A stretch of 64,000 nucleotides of DNA from Lutibaculum sp963816555 (GCA_963816555.1 CAWFLD010000002.1:496001-560000); one strand, 5' to 3'; shown: positions 50,028 to 59,913, numbered from the stretch's first letter. Translations and numbers: made by a program. Notes: a model not told the origin generated them from the sequence alone.

Positions 50028-50374
50028 GCGGTCGGGGCGAGGAGAAGCTGCGCTACGGCGTCGAAATGGTCACCTGGCTCGTCGTGCTGGGCGGGGTGGC
50101 GCTGACGTTCGCGCTGGCCTACGTGCCGATGGGCCCGTGGAACATCGTCGTCGCCATCGCCATCGCGGCGGTGCAGGCGCTGATCGTGGCGGCGATCTTC
50201 ATGGAGCTGCGCAAGCCGAAGACGCTGATGCGGATGGCGGCCGGGACGGCGCTGATCTTCCTTGGTATCCTGTTCGTCCTGTCCTTCTCGGACTACTTCA
50301 ACCGCGCCCTCGAGCTGAAGGGGGAGCTGAAGCCGGTCGAGATACCCATCAACAAGACGGGCGGCCGCCACTGA
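50024..50374 (+). CDS. Cytochrome c oxidase subunit IV-type membrane protein (caa3 CtaF/CyoD-like)
   Basis: This 116-residue protein has three predicted helices: VTWLVVLGGVALTFALAYVP, IVVAIAIAAVQALIVAAIFM and MAAGTALIFLGILFVLSFSD. It contains the FMELRKPKTLMRMAAG loop typical of the prokaryotic subunit IV family (COX4_pro). The ATG overlaps the ctaE stop by four bases, completing the ctaCDE-IV order. It ends with a short polar tail (VEIPINKTGGRH). It is the last gene of the respiratory operon; the DMT gene starts 58 bases later. Confidence 0.88.
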   Translation: MSGRGEEKLRYGVEMVTWLVVLGGVALTFALAYVPMGPWNIVVAIAIAAVQALIVAAIFMELRKPKTLMRMAAGTALIFLGILFVLSFSDYFNRALELKGELKPVEIPINKTGGRH

Positions 50375-50432
50375 GCCGCGCCGCCCTCCATGCGCCCGGA
50401 CGGTTCCGGCGGCGGAGCCTTCCAGACCACCG

Positions 50433-51344
50433 ATGCTGACTCCCGACACCAAGACCATGGCGAGCCTCTCCGTCGGCTTGTCCGGGCTCCTCTGGGGCCT
50501 CTTCTGGATTCCCATGCGGGCCATGGAAACCGCCGGCCTCGGCGTGGGAAGCGCCACGGTGCTGCTCTATCTCGGCGGCTGCGTGTTCATGATCCCGGCC
50601 GCGCTCCGCCATCATCGAGAGCTTCGCGGCGAGTGGGGCGCCGCCTTCCTGACGGCCCTGTTCTCCGGCGGCGCCTTCGCCCTCTACACGCTGGCGCTCG
50701 TCCTCACCGACGTCACCCGGGCGATCCTGCTCTTCTACCTGACACCCGCCTGGGGAGCGCTTCTCGGCTGGCTGCTGCTCGGCGAGCGGCTGACGGCGCT
50801 GCGGCTCGTCGGGCTCGTGAGCGGCCTCCTCGGCCTTCTGATCGTGTTCCGGGTCGACGAGCAGTTCCCCTGGCCGCGCAACATCGGCGACGCGCTCTCG
50901 CTGACCGCCGGCTTCATCTGGGCCTACGGCTCGCTGCGCCTCTATTCCGTCGGCGAGCGTCATTCGACGGGCATTTCGACCTTCATGTTCTTCGTCGGCG
51001 GCCTCGTCGTGAGCCTCGTCACCGTGGCGGCGCTCGACCTCGGCCTGGTCCCCGCCACGCCGCGCGGCTTTCCGTCCGCGGCCTTCCTGGCGGCGCTCGT
51101 GGTCTTCACCCTGCCGGGGGTGTTCCTCACCCTGTGGGGCGCCTCGCGGCTCTCGGCGATGCGGGTCGGCATCCTGCTGATGGGGGAGGTCGCCGTCGGC
51201 GTCGTCTCCTCGGCCGTGCTGACCGACGAGCCGTTCGGCCTGCGCGAGGCGGTCGGGGCATGCCTGGTGGTGGGGGCGGGGCTCTTCGAGGTGCTCGGCC
51301 AGAGGGACGGCGCGACGACGGCGCCGGACGCGCCCTCAGGCTGA
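50433..51344 (+). CDS. DMT family (EamA-type) membrane transporter
   Basis: This 303-residue protein of about ten helices is arranged as two EamA repeats. Features include LSVGLSGLLWGLFWIPMRAM in the first helix, LFYLTPAWGALLGWLLLGER at the end of the first repeat, and VGILLMGEVAVGVVSSAVLT with DEPFGLREAVGACLVVGAGL at the end of the second. Members export or import metabolites such as amino acids. Substrate cannot be told. It shares the strand of the respiratory genes but its weaker linkage suggests independent expression. Its end overlaps the convergent FUSC gene by nine bases. Confidence 0.88.
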   Translation: MLTPDTKTMASLSVGLSGLLWGLFWIPMRAMETAGLGVGSATVLLYLGGCVFMIPAALRHHRELRGEWGAAFLTALFSGGAFALYTLALVLTDVTRAILLFYLTPAWGALLGWLLLGERLTALRLVGLVSGLLGLLIVFRVDEQFPWPRNIGDALSLTAGFIWAYGSLRLYSVGERHSTGISTFMFFVGGLVVSLVTVAALDLGLVPATPRGFPSAAFLAALVVFTLPGVFLTLWGASRLSAMRVGILLMGEVAVGVVSSAVLTDEPFGLREAVGACLVVGAGLFEVLGQRDGATTAPDAPSG

Positions 51345-52412
51345 CCCGCGGCCGCCCTCCGTTTCGGCGGCTCCGGGAAGCAGCGTGTCGAGGATCTCCA
51401 CGAGGTGGCGCGCGACCTCGTCGAGCCCGAAGAGCAGCGTGCCGAGCGCCCGCTCGGAGTGGGGCGTGCGGCTGCCGGCGAGCGAGCCGCTGAGCTGCTG
51501 GACGTGCTGGCGGGCCGCCTGGAGCCGCGCCGCGAGCTCCCGGAACTCCTCCCGCGGTGCGCCTTCCGCAAGCGACCCCTGCACGCTCTCGATCGTCTCG
51601 CCGGCCAGGCCGCGAATCTCCTGCATGGCCGGCCGCACCTGCGCCAGCGCATCCCGAGGCAGGTTGAAGGCGTCCTCGATCAGCACCCGCTCCAGGATGA
51701 TCAGCCCGTGCCAGAGCCGCTCGAGCTCGCGCGGCAGCTCGGTGACGGGCCGCCCGGTCTTGAGGCGCCGCCCGACCTTGGCGCCGCCGGCGGCGCCGCG
51801 GGCGCCCTGCAGGTGGCCGAGGAACGAGGCGTGGATCCGCTCGAGCCGGGGCCCCGGATCCTCCCGCGAATCCCCGAGCACGAAGTCGAGAAGCTCTCGT
51901 GCCGCGTCCAGCGCCCGGCCCACCTCGCGCAGGGCGCGGCTGCGGCTGCGGTCGGGCCAGACCACGCTCGCCGCGACGAAGCCGGCGAGCGCGCCGACGA
52001 CGATCGCCAGCGCCCGGGGGAGGGCGGCATCGACGATTCCCTGGCCGGGCGAGAGGACGAGGATGGTCCCCGGCACGATGCCGAACCGCAGGCCCGGCCA
52101 GCGCATGCCGAGCGCGTTCACGACGACGGCCGCGAGGACGACGCGCAGGAGCGTCATGTCGTGGGCCGGCAGGATCCAGATGCTGGCGATGCCGAGAACC
52201 GTGCCGAGCAGCGTCGCGAGAACGCGGAAGCCCGTCGCCTGCATCGTGTCGTCGAGGCTCGCCTGGACGACGAGGAGCGTCGAGATCAGGCCCCACGAGG
52301 TGTTCTGGCCGAGGCCCGCCCAGTGGACGGCGTACCAGGTCAGGGCGCAGGCGGCCGCCGTCTGCACGACGATCCGCACCGTGTCGCGGTGGCGGGAGAG
52401 GGCCTGGAGCAT
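51336..52412 (-). CDS. FUSC family inner membrane protein, possible aromatic acid exporter
   Basis: This 358-residue protein belongs to the fusaric acid resistance/AaeB-like family. I start it at the ATG giving MLQALSRHRDTVRIVVQTAA because the membrane region begins immediately; the frame is open further upstream but without features. Six hydrophobic segments (for example WGLISTLLVVQASLDDTMQA, RVLATLLGTVLGIASIWILP and FGIVPGTILVLSPG) are followed by a long charged, helical cytoplasmic half of about 200 residues. It is on the same strand as pcaHG but lies after their terminator. AaeB relatives export hydroxybenzoates, which fits the protocatechuate context. Confidence 0.78.
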   Translation of the reverse strand: MLQALSRHRDTVRIVVQTAAACALTWYAVHWAGLGQNTSWGLISTLLVVQASLDDTMQATGFRVLATLLGTVLGIASIWILPAHDMTLLRVVLAAVVVNALGMRWPGLRFGIVPGTILVLSPGQGIVDAALPRALAIVVGALAGFVAASVVWPDRSRSRALREVGRALDAARELLDFVLGDSREDPGPRLERIHASFLGHLQGARGAAGGAKVGRRLKTGRPVTELPRELERLWHGLIILERVLIEDAFNLPRDALAQVRPAMQEIRGLAGETIESVQGSLAEGAPREEFRELAARLQAARQHVQQLSGSLAGSRTPHSERALGTLLFGLDEVARHLVEILDTLLPGAAETEGGRGSA

Positions 52413-52511
52413 GCTGCCTCGAATCGGGAGCGGAGAAACCGAAGGGCCAACGCCGAAGGCGGCGATTGGCTCCGGCCGCCGTCGCGCGCGTACGGCGGCC
52501 GCGAAAGCAAA

Positions 52512-52540
52512 GACCCGCCGGCGGGTCGCGCCGGCGGGTC
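52512..52540 (-). terminator. Intrinsic terminator after pcaG
   Basis: This is a perfect 12-bp stem (GACCCGCCGGCG / CGCCGGCGGGTC) with a five-base loop. In the minus direction it is followed by TTTGCTTT. It ends the pcaHG transcript before the FUSC gene. Confidence 0.75.
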
Positions 52541-52573
52541 TCGGTCTGTTCGGCAAGCCGGAGGCGATGGTCC

Positions 52574-53161
52574 TCACATGTCGAGGAACACCGTCTCCTT
52601 GTCGCCCTGCAGGTGGATGTCGAGGCGATAGCCCTTCATGCCGTTCGCCTCGAAGGGCTGGGCGATCATCGTCTCCCTGAGCCACGGCACGCCGACCGCC
52701 GCGAGCACCGGGTCCGCCGCGTTCGCCTCCTGCTCGTCGGCGAAGTAGATCCTGGTGTGCAGGTGGAAGTTGATGCCGCGGGCGAAGATCACGACGTCGA
52801 CGTGGGGCGCCTCGGTCCGGCCGTCGCGATAGGGCACGGGGCCGGGCTTGACGGTCTCGAAGAACCAGGAGCCGTCGCCGTAGTCGCAGACGGTGCGGCC
52901 CCAGCCGAGGAACGAGCCGTGGCCGTAGCGGCCCTTCGAGTCGGCCTGCCAGATCTCCAGCATCGCATCCGTCACCGGCGCGCCGGCGCCGTCATAGATC
53001 GCGCCCTCGATGCGGATCGGCGTGCCCTCGGCGTCGCCCGAGAGGACGTGCAGCTTCTCCTGCGTGCGCATGTTGAGGCCGGCCGCCGACGGCACGGTGC
53101 CGAGATGGACGTAGGGGCCGCCGGTCTGGGACGGGGTTTCCTTCAGACGGTGGAAAGTCAT
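52574..53161 (-). CDS. pcaG: Protocatechuate 3,4-dioxygenase alpha subunit
   Basis: This 195-residue intradiol dioxygenase subunit shows LKETPSQTGGPYVHLGTVPS at the N-terminus, then EGTPIRIEGAIYDGAGAPVT, AMLEIWQADSKGRYGHGSFL and TVKPGPVPYRDGRTEAPHVD. The pattern follows the beta subunit but lacks its full Tyr/His iron set, as expected for PcaG. The start is one base after the pcaH stop. With PcaH it forms the iron enzyme that opens protocatechuate to 3-carboxy-cis,cis-muconate in the beta-ketoadipate pathway. Confidence 0.94.
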   Translation of the reverse strand: MTFHRLKETPSQTGGPYVHLGTVPSAAGLNMRTQEKLHVLSGDAEGTPIRIEGAIYDGAGAPVTDAMLEIWQADSKGRYGHGSFLGWGRTVCDYGDGSWFFETVKPGPVPYRDGRTEAPHVDVVIFARGINFHLHTRIYFADEQEANAADPVLAAVGVPWLRETMIAQPFEANGMKGYRLDIHLQGDKETVFLDM

Positions 53162-53162
53162 G

Positions 53163-53888
53163 TCAGTTCCCCTCCGGACGGTTCTCGAAGAAGGTCGAGC
53201 GGCGGCCGCGCAGGATGATGTCGAAGCGATAGGTGAGGCAGTCGAACGGCACCATCTCGCCGAGATCGAGCTTCGCGGTCAGCCGGTCCGCCAGGTCGAG
53301 GCTCGGCAGCGTGTTGACGATCGGGCAGATCGGGATCAGCGGGTCGCCCTCGAAGTAGAGCTGCGACACGAGGCGCTGGCCGAAGGCGTCGCCGAACACC
53401 GAGAAGTGGATGTGGGCGGGCCGCCAGTCGCTGCCGTGGTTGCGCCAGGGATAGGGGCCCGGCTTGATCGTGCGGAAGAAGTAGTTGCCTTCGTCGTCGC
53501 TCATGCAGCGGCCGCAGCCGCCGAAATTGGGGTCGAGCGGCGCCTGGTAGCCGTCGCGCTTGTGGCGGTAGCGGCCGCCGGCGTTGGCCTGCCATATCTC
53601 GATCAGCGTGTTGCGCACCGGCCGGGCGTTCTCGTCCAGCACCTTGCCGTGGACGATGATGCGCTCGCCGATGGCCTCGCCGTCGGTCGCGTAGTTGTTG
53701 ATGAGGTCGTTGTCGAGCGGGTCCAGGATGCCGTGCCCGAAGACCGGTCCGGTCTTGTCGCCCGTGGACTGCTCCATGGAGAGCAGCGGGCGCCGCGGCG
53801 AGCGCAGGTAGGTCGACTTGTAGGTGGGCCCGAAGGCGGGCGGGTGCTGGGACCAGTCCCGCCTCATGAGATCGGCCGGTTCGGCCAT
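53163..53888 (-). CDS. pcaH: Protocatechuate 3,4-dioxygenase beta subunit
   Basis: This 241-residue catalytic subunit carries the ferric iron. The ligands are recognisable: Tyr in GGRYRHKRDGYQ, Tyr in IKPGPYPWRNHG and the two His in WRPAHIHFSVFG. The N-terminal PPAFGPTYKSTYLRSPRRPL and GHGILDPLDNDLINNY match PcaH. It is first in the two-gene operon and is transcribed away from the porin gene. No other pca genes are in the window, so the rest of the beta-ketoadipate pathway must be elsewhere. The substrate could come from the MobA-like hydroxylase near the other end of the window. Confidence 0.95.
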   Translation of the reverse strand: MAEPADLMRRDWSQHPPAFGPTYKSTYLRSPRRPLLSMEQSTGDKTGPVFGHGILDPLDNDLINNYATDGEAIGERIIVHGKVLDENARPVRNTLIEIWQANAGGRYRHKRDGYQAPLDPNFGGCGRCMSDDEGNYFFRTIKPGPYPWRNHGSDWRPAHIHFSVFGDAFGQRLVSQLYFEGDPLIPICPIVNTLPSLDLADRLTAKLDLGEMVPFDCLTYRFDIILRGRRSTFFENRPEGN

Positions 53889-54578
53889 CTGGCGTCTCCT
53901 GTGCTTGAGGTTCTTGGCCCTGGCGCCACGTGGGGCTTCCGGGCAGCCTTCACTCCTCGCCGCAAGGGCGTTGCGGCGTCCCGGCTAGCATGTCGATCCC
54001 GCGGTCCCAGTCCAGTTCGAAACGACACCGGTTGCCATAGGATTCGCTTATGGCTGCGAGCGCTTTTCCGCGGCCACCGCGCGGGGATTCGGCCGCCGCC
54101 GATTCCCCCTCGCCGGGCAACATGAAACGCGGGACCCGTCATCGGGCCGCGGCCGCGCGCGCAGGAGCGGTCGCCACGCGAGGATGTCGGCCGCCGCCCG
54201 CACTCGACCCGAGAGGCGCCGGGAGGCGCGCTGCAGGCGCGGAAATGCCGCCTCTTAGGGGCTCCTTAAGGCTTCAGATTAGGGTCTCGTTAACGTTCGG
54301 ACATGGCCGGGGTGCCACAACGTGGCCCTTGTGCCACACCCCCTCCAAAAGGACGCCCGGAGCCGGGCCACGGGGCGATTGCCGGTTGAACGGGCAATGC
54401 CATCCGGTACTTTGCCCTCAGCGACACCGGGGACCCGGTTGAGTCGCAAAACGCCCGACGGTGGGGGGACAGTAATTATCCACCGGCGGGCGCTTCGCGG
54501 GGAAATGGGCGAAACTTCCAAGGCATTCCGCCCGGGGGAGTAACCTGGTCCCTTTAAGGTGACTATTTGGAGGTCAGG
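53889..54578. other. Long gene-free region between pcaH and the porin gene
   Basis: About 690 bases with divergent promoters expected at both ends and no credible gene. The porin-proximal 350 bases contain a CtrA-like site and several short inverted repeats, such as ACCGGG-GA-CCCGGT near 54426 and a 10-bp pair CCGACGGTGG / CCACCGGCGG (54455-54464 and 54480-54489). This suggests a long structured mRNA leader for the porin. GGAGG at 54569-54573 is the porin ribosome site. Confidence 0.5.
54279..54294 (+). promoter_or_regulatory. Candidate CtrA-binding box upstream of the porin gene
   Basis: TTAG-GGTCTCG-TTAAC matches the alphaproteobacterial CtrA consensus TTAA-N7-TTAAC at all but one position, with exact spacing. 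It lies about 285 bases before the porin start, far for a simple activator site, so confidence is low. Confidence 0.3.
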
Positions 54579-55965
54579 ATGAAGAACATGAAGAGCATCT
54601 TCCTCGGCTCCGCGCTTGCCGTCGCTGCTGCGACCGGCGCTCACGCGGCCGATGCCATTCTCACGGACGTCAAGGCTCCGCGCGAGCCCGTCTATCGCTG
54701 CGACATCACCGGCTTCATCGAGCTGCCGGGCACGGACATCTGCTTCAAGGTCGGCGGTTACGCCCGTCTGGTCGCGGCGGTCCAGTCGAACAACGTCGGC
54801 ACCACCGAAGGCGGCGTGCTTCCGTACACGATCGTCCCCGAGTGGGATCCGACCCAGCCGCTCAACACCCTCACCGAGGGCGAGAACACGGCCGACACCT
54901 TCTGGATGTACGGTCAGGCCCGCGTGAACTTCGACGCCCGCACCGTCACCGAGTACGGCACGGTCCGCGGCTTCATCGAGGTCCAGGCCAGCGACAACGA
55001 CTCCAACACGAGCGGCTCGCTGAACCTGCGTCACGCCTACGTGCAGTTCGGCAACTGGACGTTCGGTAAGACGTGGTCGACCTTCCTGCACCTGGCCTCG
55101 TCGCCGGATGCGTCGGATCCGTTCACGCTGGTCGGCGACAACTTCATCCGCCGCAACCAGATCCGCTACACGCAGTCCTTCGGTCAGGGCGTCAGCCTGT
55201 CGGTCGCCATCGAAGACCCGAACTACAACCGTCCGACGTTCGACACCGCCAACGGCGTCTACACCCCGGTCTTCCTGCCGGGCGGCGCGCTCGTCAACGA
55301 CAGCAACAGCCTGCCGGACGTCGTGGCGGCCCTGAACGTGTCGGGCAACTGGGGTGAGGCTCAGATCTCTGGCGCCCTGCACCAGAACAACTTCTCGAGC
55401 TACTACGGCACCACGCCTCCGTTCGCGTCGTTCAACGACTCCGAGCTCGGCTGGGCCATCCTGGGCGGCCTCGTCATCAACACCCCGATGACGGGTGAGG
55501 GCGACGCCATCACCCTGAAGGCGGTCTACACCGACGGTGCTTCCCAGTACATGGGCGGCAACACCGGCTACCAGTACTTCCAGAGCGGCACGACGAACGT
55601 CATCTGGGGCAACTGCGCCTTCCCGGGCTACAACGAGTGCATCACGGACACGGTCACCAGCTGGTCGGTCCTCGGCTCGTTCACGCACGGCTGGACCTCG
55701 ACCGTCTCCACGACGATCGGTGCCGGCTACCAGAACACCCAGGCCGAACAACGTCTGGCTCAACTTCGCTGAGGCCGATCTCGCGTCCGATCTCGACATG
55801 GACGCCTGGGAAGTGTTCGGCAACATCTCGTGGACGCCGGTGTCGCGCACGACCTTCATGCTCGACCTGCACTACGGTTCGCTGGACTACTCCAGCTACA
55901 ACAACACGCAGGACCACACGAACGACGCCTTCGCGGGCATCCTTCAGGTCACGCGCTCGTTCTGA
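54579..55965 (+). CDS. Major outer membrane porin, porin_2 (Omp2-like) family (frameshifted)
   Basis: This is a 461-residue beta-barrel porin of the Hyphomicrobiales type. The signal peptide MKNMKSIFLGSALAVAAATG-AHA precedes the conserved Cys pair in YRCDITGFIELPGTDICFKV, the family hallmark, then GGYARLVA. Repeated aromatic amphipathic strands follow and the protein ends with Phe (ILQVTRSF), the usual barrel-insertion signal. An insertion near 55746 breaks the frame (NTQANNVWLNFAEADLASDL when corrected, 462 codons). I start it at the second ATG-rich site because GGAGG lies six to ten bases upstream. Codon choice is noticeably more restricted (C-ending codons) than in neighbours, as for a highly expressed gene. 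Confidence 0.92.
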
Positions 55966-56019
55966 TGATCCATCCCGCGTGACCGGCTCCGGCCGGTCAC
56001 CAGGATCAGGAACAAAGAG

Positions 56020-56051
56020 CCCCGGCGGTCCTACCGCCGGGGTTTCTTTCG
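56020..56051 (+). terminator. Intrinsic terminator after the porin gene
   Basis: This is a perfect 10-bp GC stem (CCCCGGCGGT / ACCGCCGGGG) with a three-base loop followed by TTTCTTTC, about 55 bases after the porin stop. Confidence 0.88.
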
Positions 56052-56176
56052 TTCTGGAAGCCGTTCGGTATGTCGGGCGGGATTTCGTGCGCGTCAGGCG
56101 GGATTCCGTGGCGGACTGGGCGGAGGCCCGGCCGCGGCTCACCGCCCGCAGCGCGCGGGGCGCCGCGTCCGCCGCC

Positions 56177-57115
56177 TCAGCGGGTGGCGTCGACCGTGGC
56201 GAAGAACCGCGCGAGCACCCGCAGCTCCTCCTCTGTGCCGAGCGACGGTGCGTGGCCGGCGTCGGGCACGACGTGGCTGTGCATCGCCGGGCAGCGCTCC
56301 TGCATCTGCCGCATGGTCTCGGCGGTGAGGAGATCGGAATTCGCCCCGCGAAGCGTCAGCAGGGGCGCCTTGGCGAGCGCGTCGAACTGCGGCCACATCT
56401 TCGGCAGCGGGTGCGAGAAGTCGATCCGCCGCAGCGCGTCGAGCAGGGCGGGGTCGTGCGCGGGGACGGGGCGCCCGCCCTCGTCGACATAGGTTCGCCG
56501 GGCCATCTCGGCCCAGCCGCGCGCGTCCGTCGCCGGGAACTGCGCGCGGTAGGCCTCGGCGAGAAGGCGTGCGGCGTCCTCCCAGTCCCTGGGCTCGCGC
56601 GCGTGCTCGAGCGCATTCTTGATCTTGAGGAGGCCGCGGCCGTCGATGACCGGGCCGACGTCGTTGAGCACGGCGCCGGCGATGGAAGCCGGCCGCAGCA
56701 CCGCCATCTGCATGGTCACGAGGCCGCCGCGCGACGTGCCGAGCATGATCGCGCGCTCGATCCCGAGCGCGGTCATGACGTCGAGCACGTCGTCGAGCTC
56801 GCGGCCGATCGAGTAGCCGTCCGGATCGCCGCGCTCGGACCGGCCGCGGCCGCGAAAGTCGATGGCGACGACGCGGCGCTGCGGGCGGACGGTGCGCGAG
56901 ACGTGCGCGCCGAGGCGCTCGAAGTCGCGGGAGTCGCGCGTCAGCCCCGGCAGGCAGACCACGGGCACGCCCGGCGGCGTGGCCGAGGCCTCGGGCAGGA
57001 AGTCGCGGACGAAGAGCCGGAGGCCGTCGGACGCGGAGACGTGGCGCTCGCGACCCGCCGAGGTCTCGCCGGGGGTGCCGGCGCCCGGCGGGACGGGGGG
57101 CCGGCCCTCGCTCAA
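56177..57115 (-). CDS. Alpha/beta hydrolase
   Basis: This 312-residue alpha/beta-hydrolase-fold enzyme has SASDGLRLFVRDFLPEAS at the domain start, CLPGLTRDSRDFERLG and VVAIDFRGRGRSERG. The nucleophile elbow is LGTSRGGLVTM (Ser), with a late Asp region and the catalytic His in VVPDAGHAPSLGTEEE. I infer a TTG start overlapping the stop of the upstream transglycosylase gene (ATTGA). The frame is open further upstream, but that part is the transglycosylase in another frame. Substrate is unknown; it resembles esterase or C-C hydrolase members. It is probably co-transcribed with the transglycosylase. Confidence 0.82.
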   Translation of the reverse strand: MSEGRPPVPPGAGTPGETSAGRERHVSASDGLRLFVRDFLPEASATPPGVPVVCLPGLTRDSRDFERLGAHVSRTVRPQRRVVAIDFRGRGRSERGDPDGYSIGRELDDVLDVMTALGIERAIMLGTSRGGLVTMQMAVLRPASIAGAVLNDVGPVIDGRGLLKIKNALEHAREPRDWEDAARLLAEAYRAQFPATDARGWAEMARRTYVDEGGRPVPAHDPALLDALRRIDFSHPLPKMWPQFDALAKAPLLTLRGANSDLLTAETMRQMQERCPAMHSHVVPDAGHAPSLGTEEELRVLARFFATVDATR

Positions 57116-59726
57116 TGGTGCGACTCGACCCTGATGATCGGGGCGGAGGAGGAGACGCGCTCGAGACCGTCGCCGCTCGCCTCGCGCGTCGCCTGCATGC
57201 CGAGATCCTCGGCGATGTGCAGGCCGCCGTCGCCGAGCCGGGCGCGGTAGACCTGCATGCCTTCCATCACGCGCTGCACGTAGTTGCGCGTCTCGGCGTA
57301 GGGGATGAACTCGACCCAGTCGACCGGATCGATCTGGCCCTTCCGCGGGTCGCCGAAACGGTCGTTCCACTCCAGGACGCGCGAGCCGCCGGCATTGTAG
57401 GCGGCGAAGACCATCGCATAGGCGTCGTCGAAGCGGTCCATCAGCTGCCCGAGATGCGCGGCGCCGATCATCACGTTGTAGGTCGGATCCTGGATCAGCC
57501 GGTTCTCGGCATAGGCCTGCCCGTAGGCGCGGGCGGTGCGCGCCGCGGTCGCCGGCATCAGCTGCATCAGGCCGCGGGCACCGGCGGAGCTGCGGGCGGC
57601 GGCGTTGAAGATGCTCTCCTGCCGGGCGATGGCGTAGACGAGCGCGGGATCGACCGGCCGGCCGATCACGGGGTAGGGCGGCAGCCCCTCGGTCGTGAAG
57701 GCGTAATACTCGGTCGGGGCGCCGTCATAGGTGCCGAGCTTGCCGATCGTCAGCGCCGTCGAATGGAGGTCGAGATCGTGGGCGAGCTCGGCGAGGCCGA
57801 CCTTCATCGCGTTGCTGTCCGTCTCGCGGGCGAGCGACATCATCAGCTGCGCCGCCAGGCTCTCGTGGCCGATCTGGAACAGCATGCGGATCGCCTTGAC
57901 CGGCTCCTGCCGCTCGGCCCAGCGCAGGGCGCTGTGGGCGTAGAGCGGCTTGTGCGGCACGGGGAGGTGGGGCGCGTCCATCCGCTCGAGGGCGAGCTGC
58001 CCGTAATAGGTGGAATATTGCTCGCCGGCCTTGGCGTAGTGCTCCTGCGCCACGGTCTTGTCGCCTCGCGCCTCGTAGGCGCGGCCGAGCCAGTATTCGC
58101 AGCGCGACACGCTGATCGGCAGCGACACGACACTGCGCGCCTCGGCGAAATGGCGGATCGCCGCGTCCGGCCTGTCCAGGAAGCGCAGGGCGATCCAGCC
58201 CGCCTGCCATTCCGCGTCGGAGCGCTCGGCAGCCGACTGCGTCTGGTGCTTCAGCGTCAGGTCGTAGGCTTCCTTTGCGCGGCCGTTCTCGAGGAGCCAG
58301 CGCGAGGCGAGCTTCTGCTCCAGCCACCATTCGTCGGGGACGGCCAGCGCGTCCTCGTCGGACGGGGCCGTCATCAGGATCTTGCCGGCTTCCTCGTCCT
58401 CGCCCGCCCGGCGCGCCAGCCGCGCCTTCGCAAACAGGGCGACGGGCTGCGATCGCACCGATTTCGGCAGCGCGTCGAGGTCGTCGCGTCGCATTCTTGC
58501 CGCCCTGCAGCGCCTTTGCGACCGCCTTGATCAGCTGGCGGTCCGGGTCGTCGAGGCGATCGGCCAGGCGCGGCCGCATCGCGGAGCTCGCCCGTATAGA
58601 CGAGGCGAACCGCGCGCGCCCGGTGGTCGGGCTTCGTCAGGAGGCTGCCGAGGCGCTCGTCGACGAGGTCCTCCTCGCTCGAGGTCAGGTCGGTGCGCCG
58701 CCACAGCTCGGCCGCCATCGCCTTCGCCTCGGCCTTGCTGCCCTTGGCGAGCAGCGCCTCGGCGAGCGCGATGCGGCCCGGATTCGTCTCGGGCGCGCGG
58801 CCGGAGAAGACCTGGATGACGTCGTCGGCGGACGCCTTCTGCGAGAACAGCGCGACCTCGAGGCGCTTCTCGATCAGGCCGCGGGACGGCCAGTCGGCAT
58901 GCTCGGCCAGGAACCGCTCGATGCGCCGCCAGGAGGCGTGGCTCGAGGCGTCGCGCACGTAGAGGAACTCGACGAGGCTCTTCGCCAGGGGATCCTTCAG
59001 CGCCGCCTGGCCGGCCAGGGCCTCGTCGAACCGGTTGGCGAAGAGGTCGGCCAGCACGTCGGCCGTCGCGCCGGCGATGGCGCGATCGGCGACGGGGCGC
59101 ATGCGCCACGGCAGGTCCTGTCCCGCCGGTCGCAGCGGCGGCAGCGGCGCGTCGGCGAACTTCACGTCCTGGATCACGTCCTCGGTGACGGCCGCCTCGA
59201 CCGCGCGGTCCGAACCCGCCTGCGGCGGCATGGGTGGCAGCGGCGGCGTCGTGCTGGCTTCCTTCCCGGGGGTCGCGGCCCCGCCGTCCGTCTTGCGGGC
59301 GAGCTCCGGCGGCAGCGGCGGCAGAGGCGGAAGCTCCTCCGCCTGCTTCACCGCCTGCACTTCGGGCGCGGCTTCGGCCTCGTCGGCGCCGGTCTTGTCG
59401 GTCACTGCCTCGTCAGTGCCCGTCTCGTCGGTGCCCGTTTCGTCCGTGGCCGTCTCGTCGGCAGGGGCCGCCGCGGCCTCGTCGCCCGCCGCCTCGACGG
59501 CGTCCTCGCCGTTCGCGGCCGCCTCGTCGGCGGTCGCATCCCCGGCGGCCGCTGCGGCGTCGTTTGCGACGGCGTCGGTGCTCTCAGCGTCGGCCGGCTC
59601 GGCTGCCGCGGGCGCAGCGGTCGTCGCCGCGCCGGGCAACGGCGCGAGCAGAACCCATCCCGCGGAGAGCGCGACGCACGCGGCGCACGCCGTTGCGCCA
59701 AGACGCGCAAGACGAAACTTGTGCAT
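57112..59726 (-). CDS. Soluble lytic murein transglycosylase, Slt70-like, with low-complexity N-terminus (two frameshifts)
   Basis: This is an 870-residue periplasmic enzyme that cleaves peptidoglycan between MurNAc and GlcNAc to 1,6-anhydroMurNAc. A signal peptide (ATACAACVALSAGWVLLA) leads to about 150 residues of Ala/Asp/Glu/Thr-rich and Pro-rich low complexity (TDETGTDETGTDEAVTD; PPLPPLPPELAR). The alpha-helical superhelical U/L domains follow. The SLT domain near the C-terminus has the catalytic Glu in YAIARQESIFN, then GARGLMQLMPATA and VFAAYNAGGSRVLEWND. Insertions near 58573 and 58495 split it; removal of both gives 871 codons. It is divergent from dapA and overlaps the downstream hydrolase. 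Confidence 0.9.
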
Positions 59727-59913
59727 AAGCTAAGACAATCGCCCCGAATGGTTGACAAAGCAATACTGAAGGCCTGTTGAGGCAACATCGTGACGACGCC
59801 CCGGCGCGGCGCGAACCGCCCTTGTTCCGGGGCGAGGGTCTTTCTATGTTTGCCGCCGCTCGCCGGAGGCAGGCCGGGCGGTGGCAACAGGGTTCCTCCA
59901 CGGAGGCTATATA

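Noticed and set aside
59752..59780. TTGACA with a possible -10 element upstream of dapA
   Set aside because: The hexamer at the right spacing (TGTTGA) is a poor -10 match, so I did not call a promoter.
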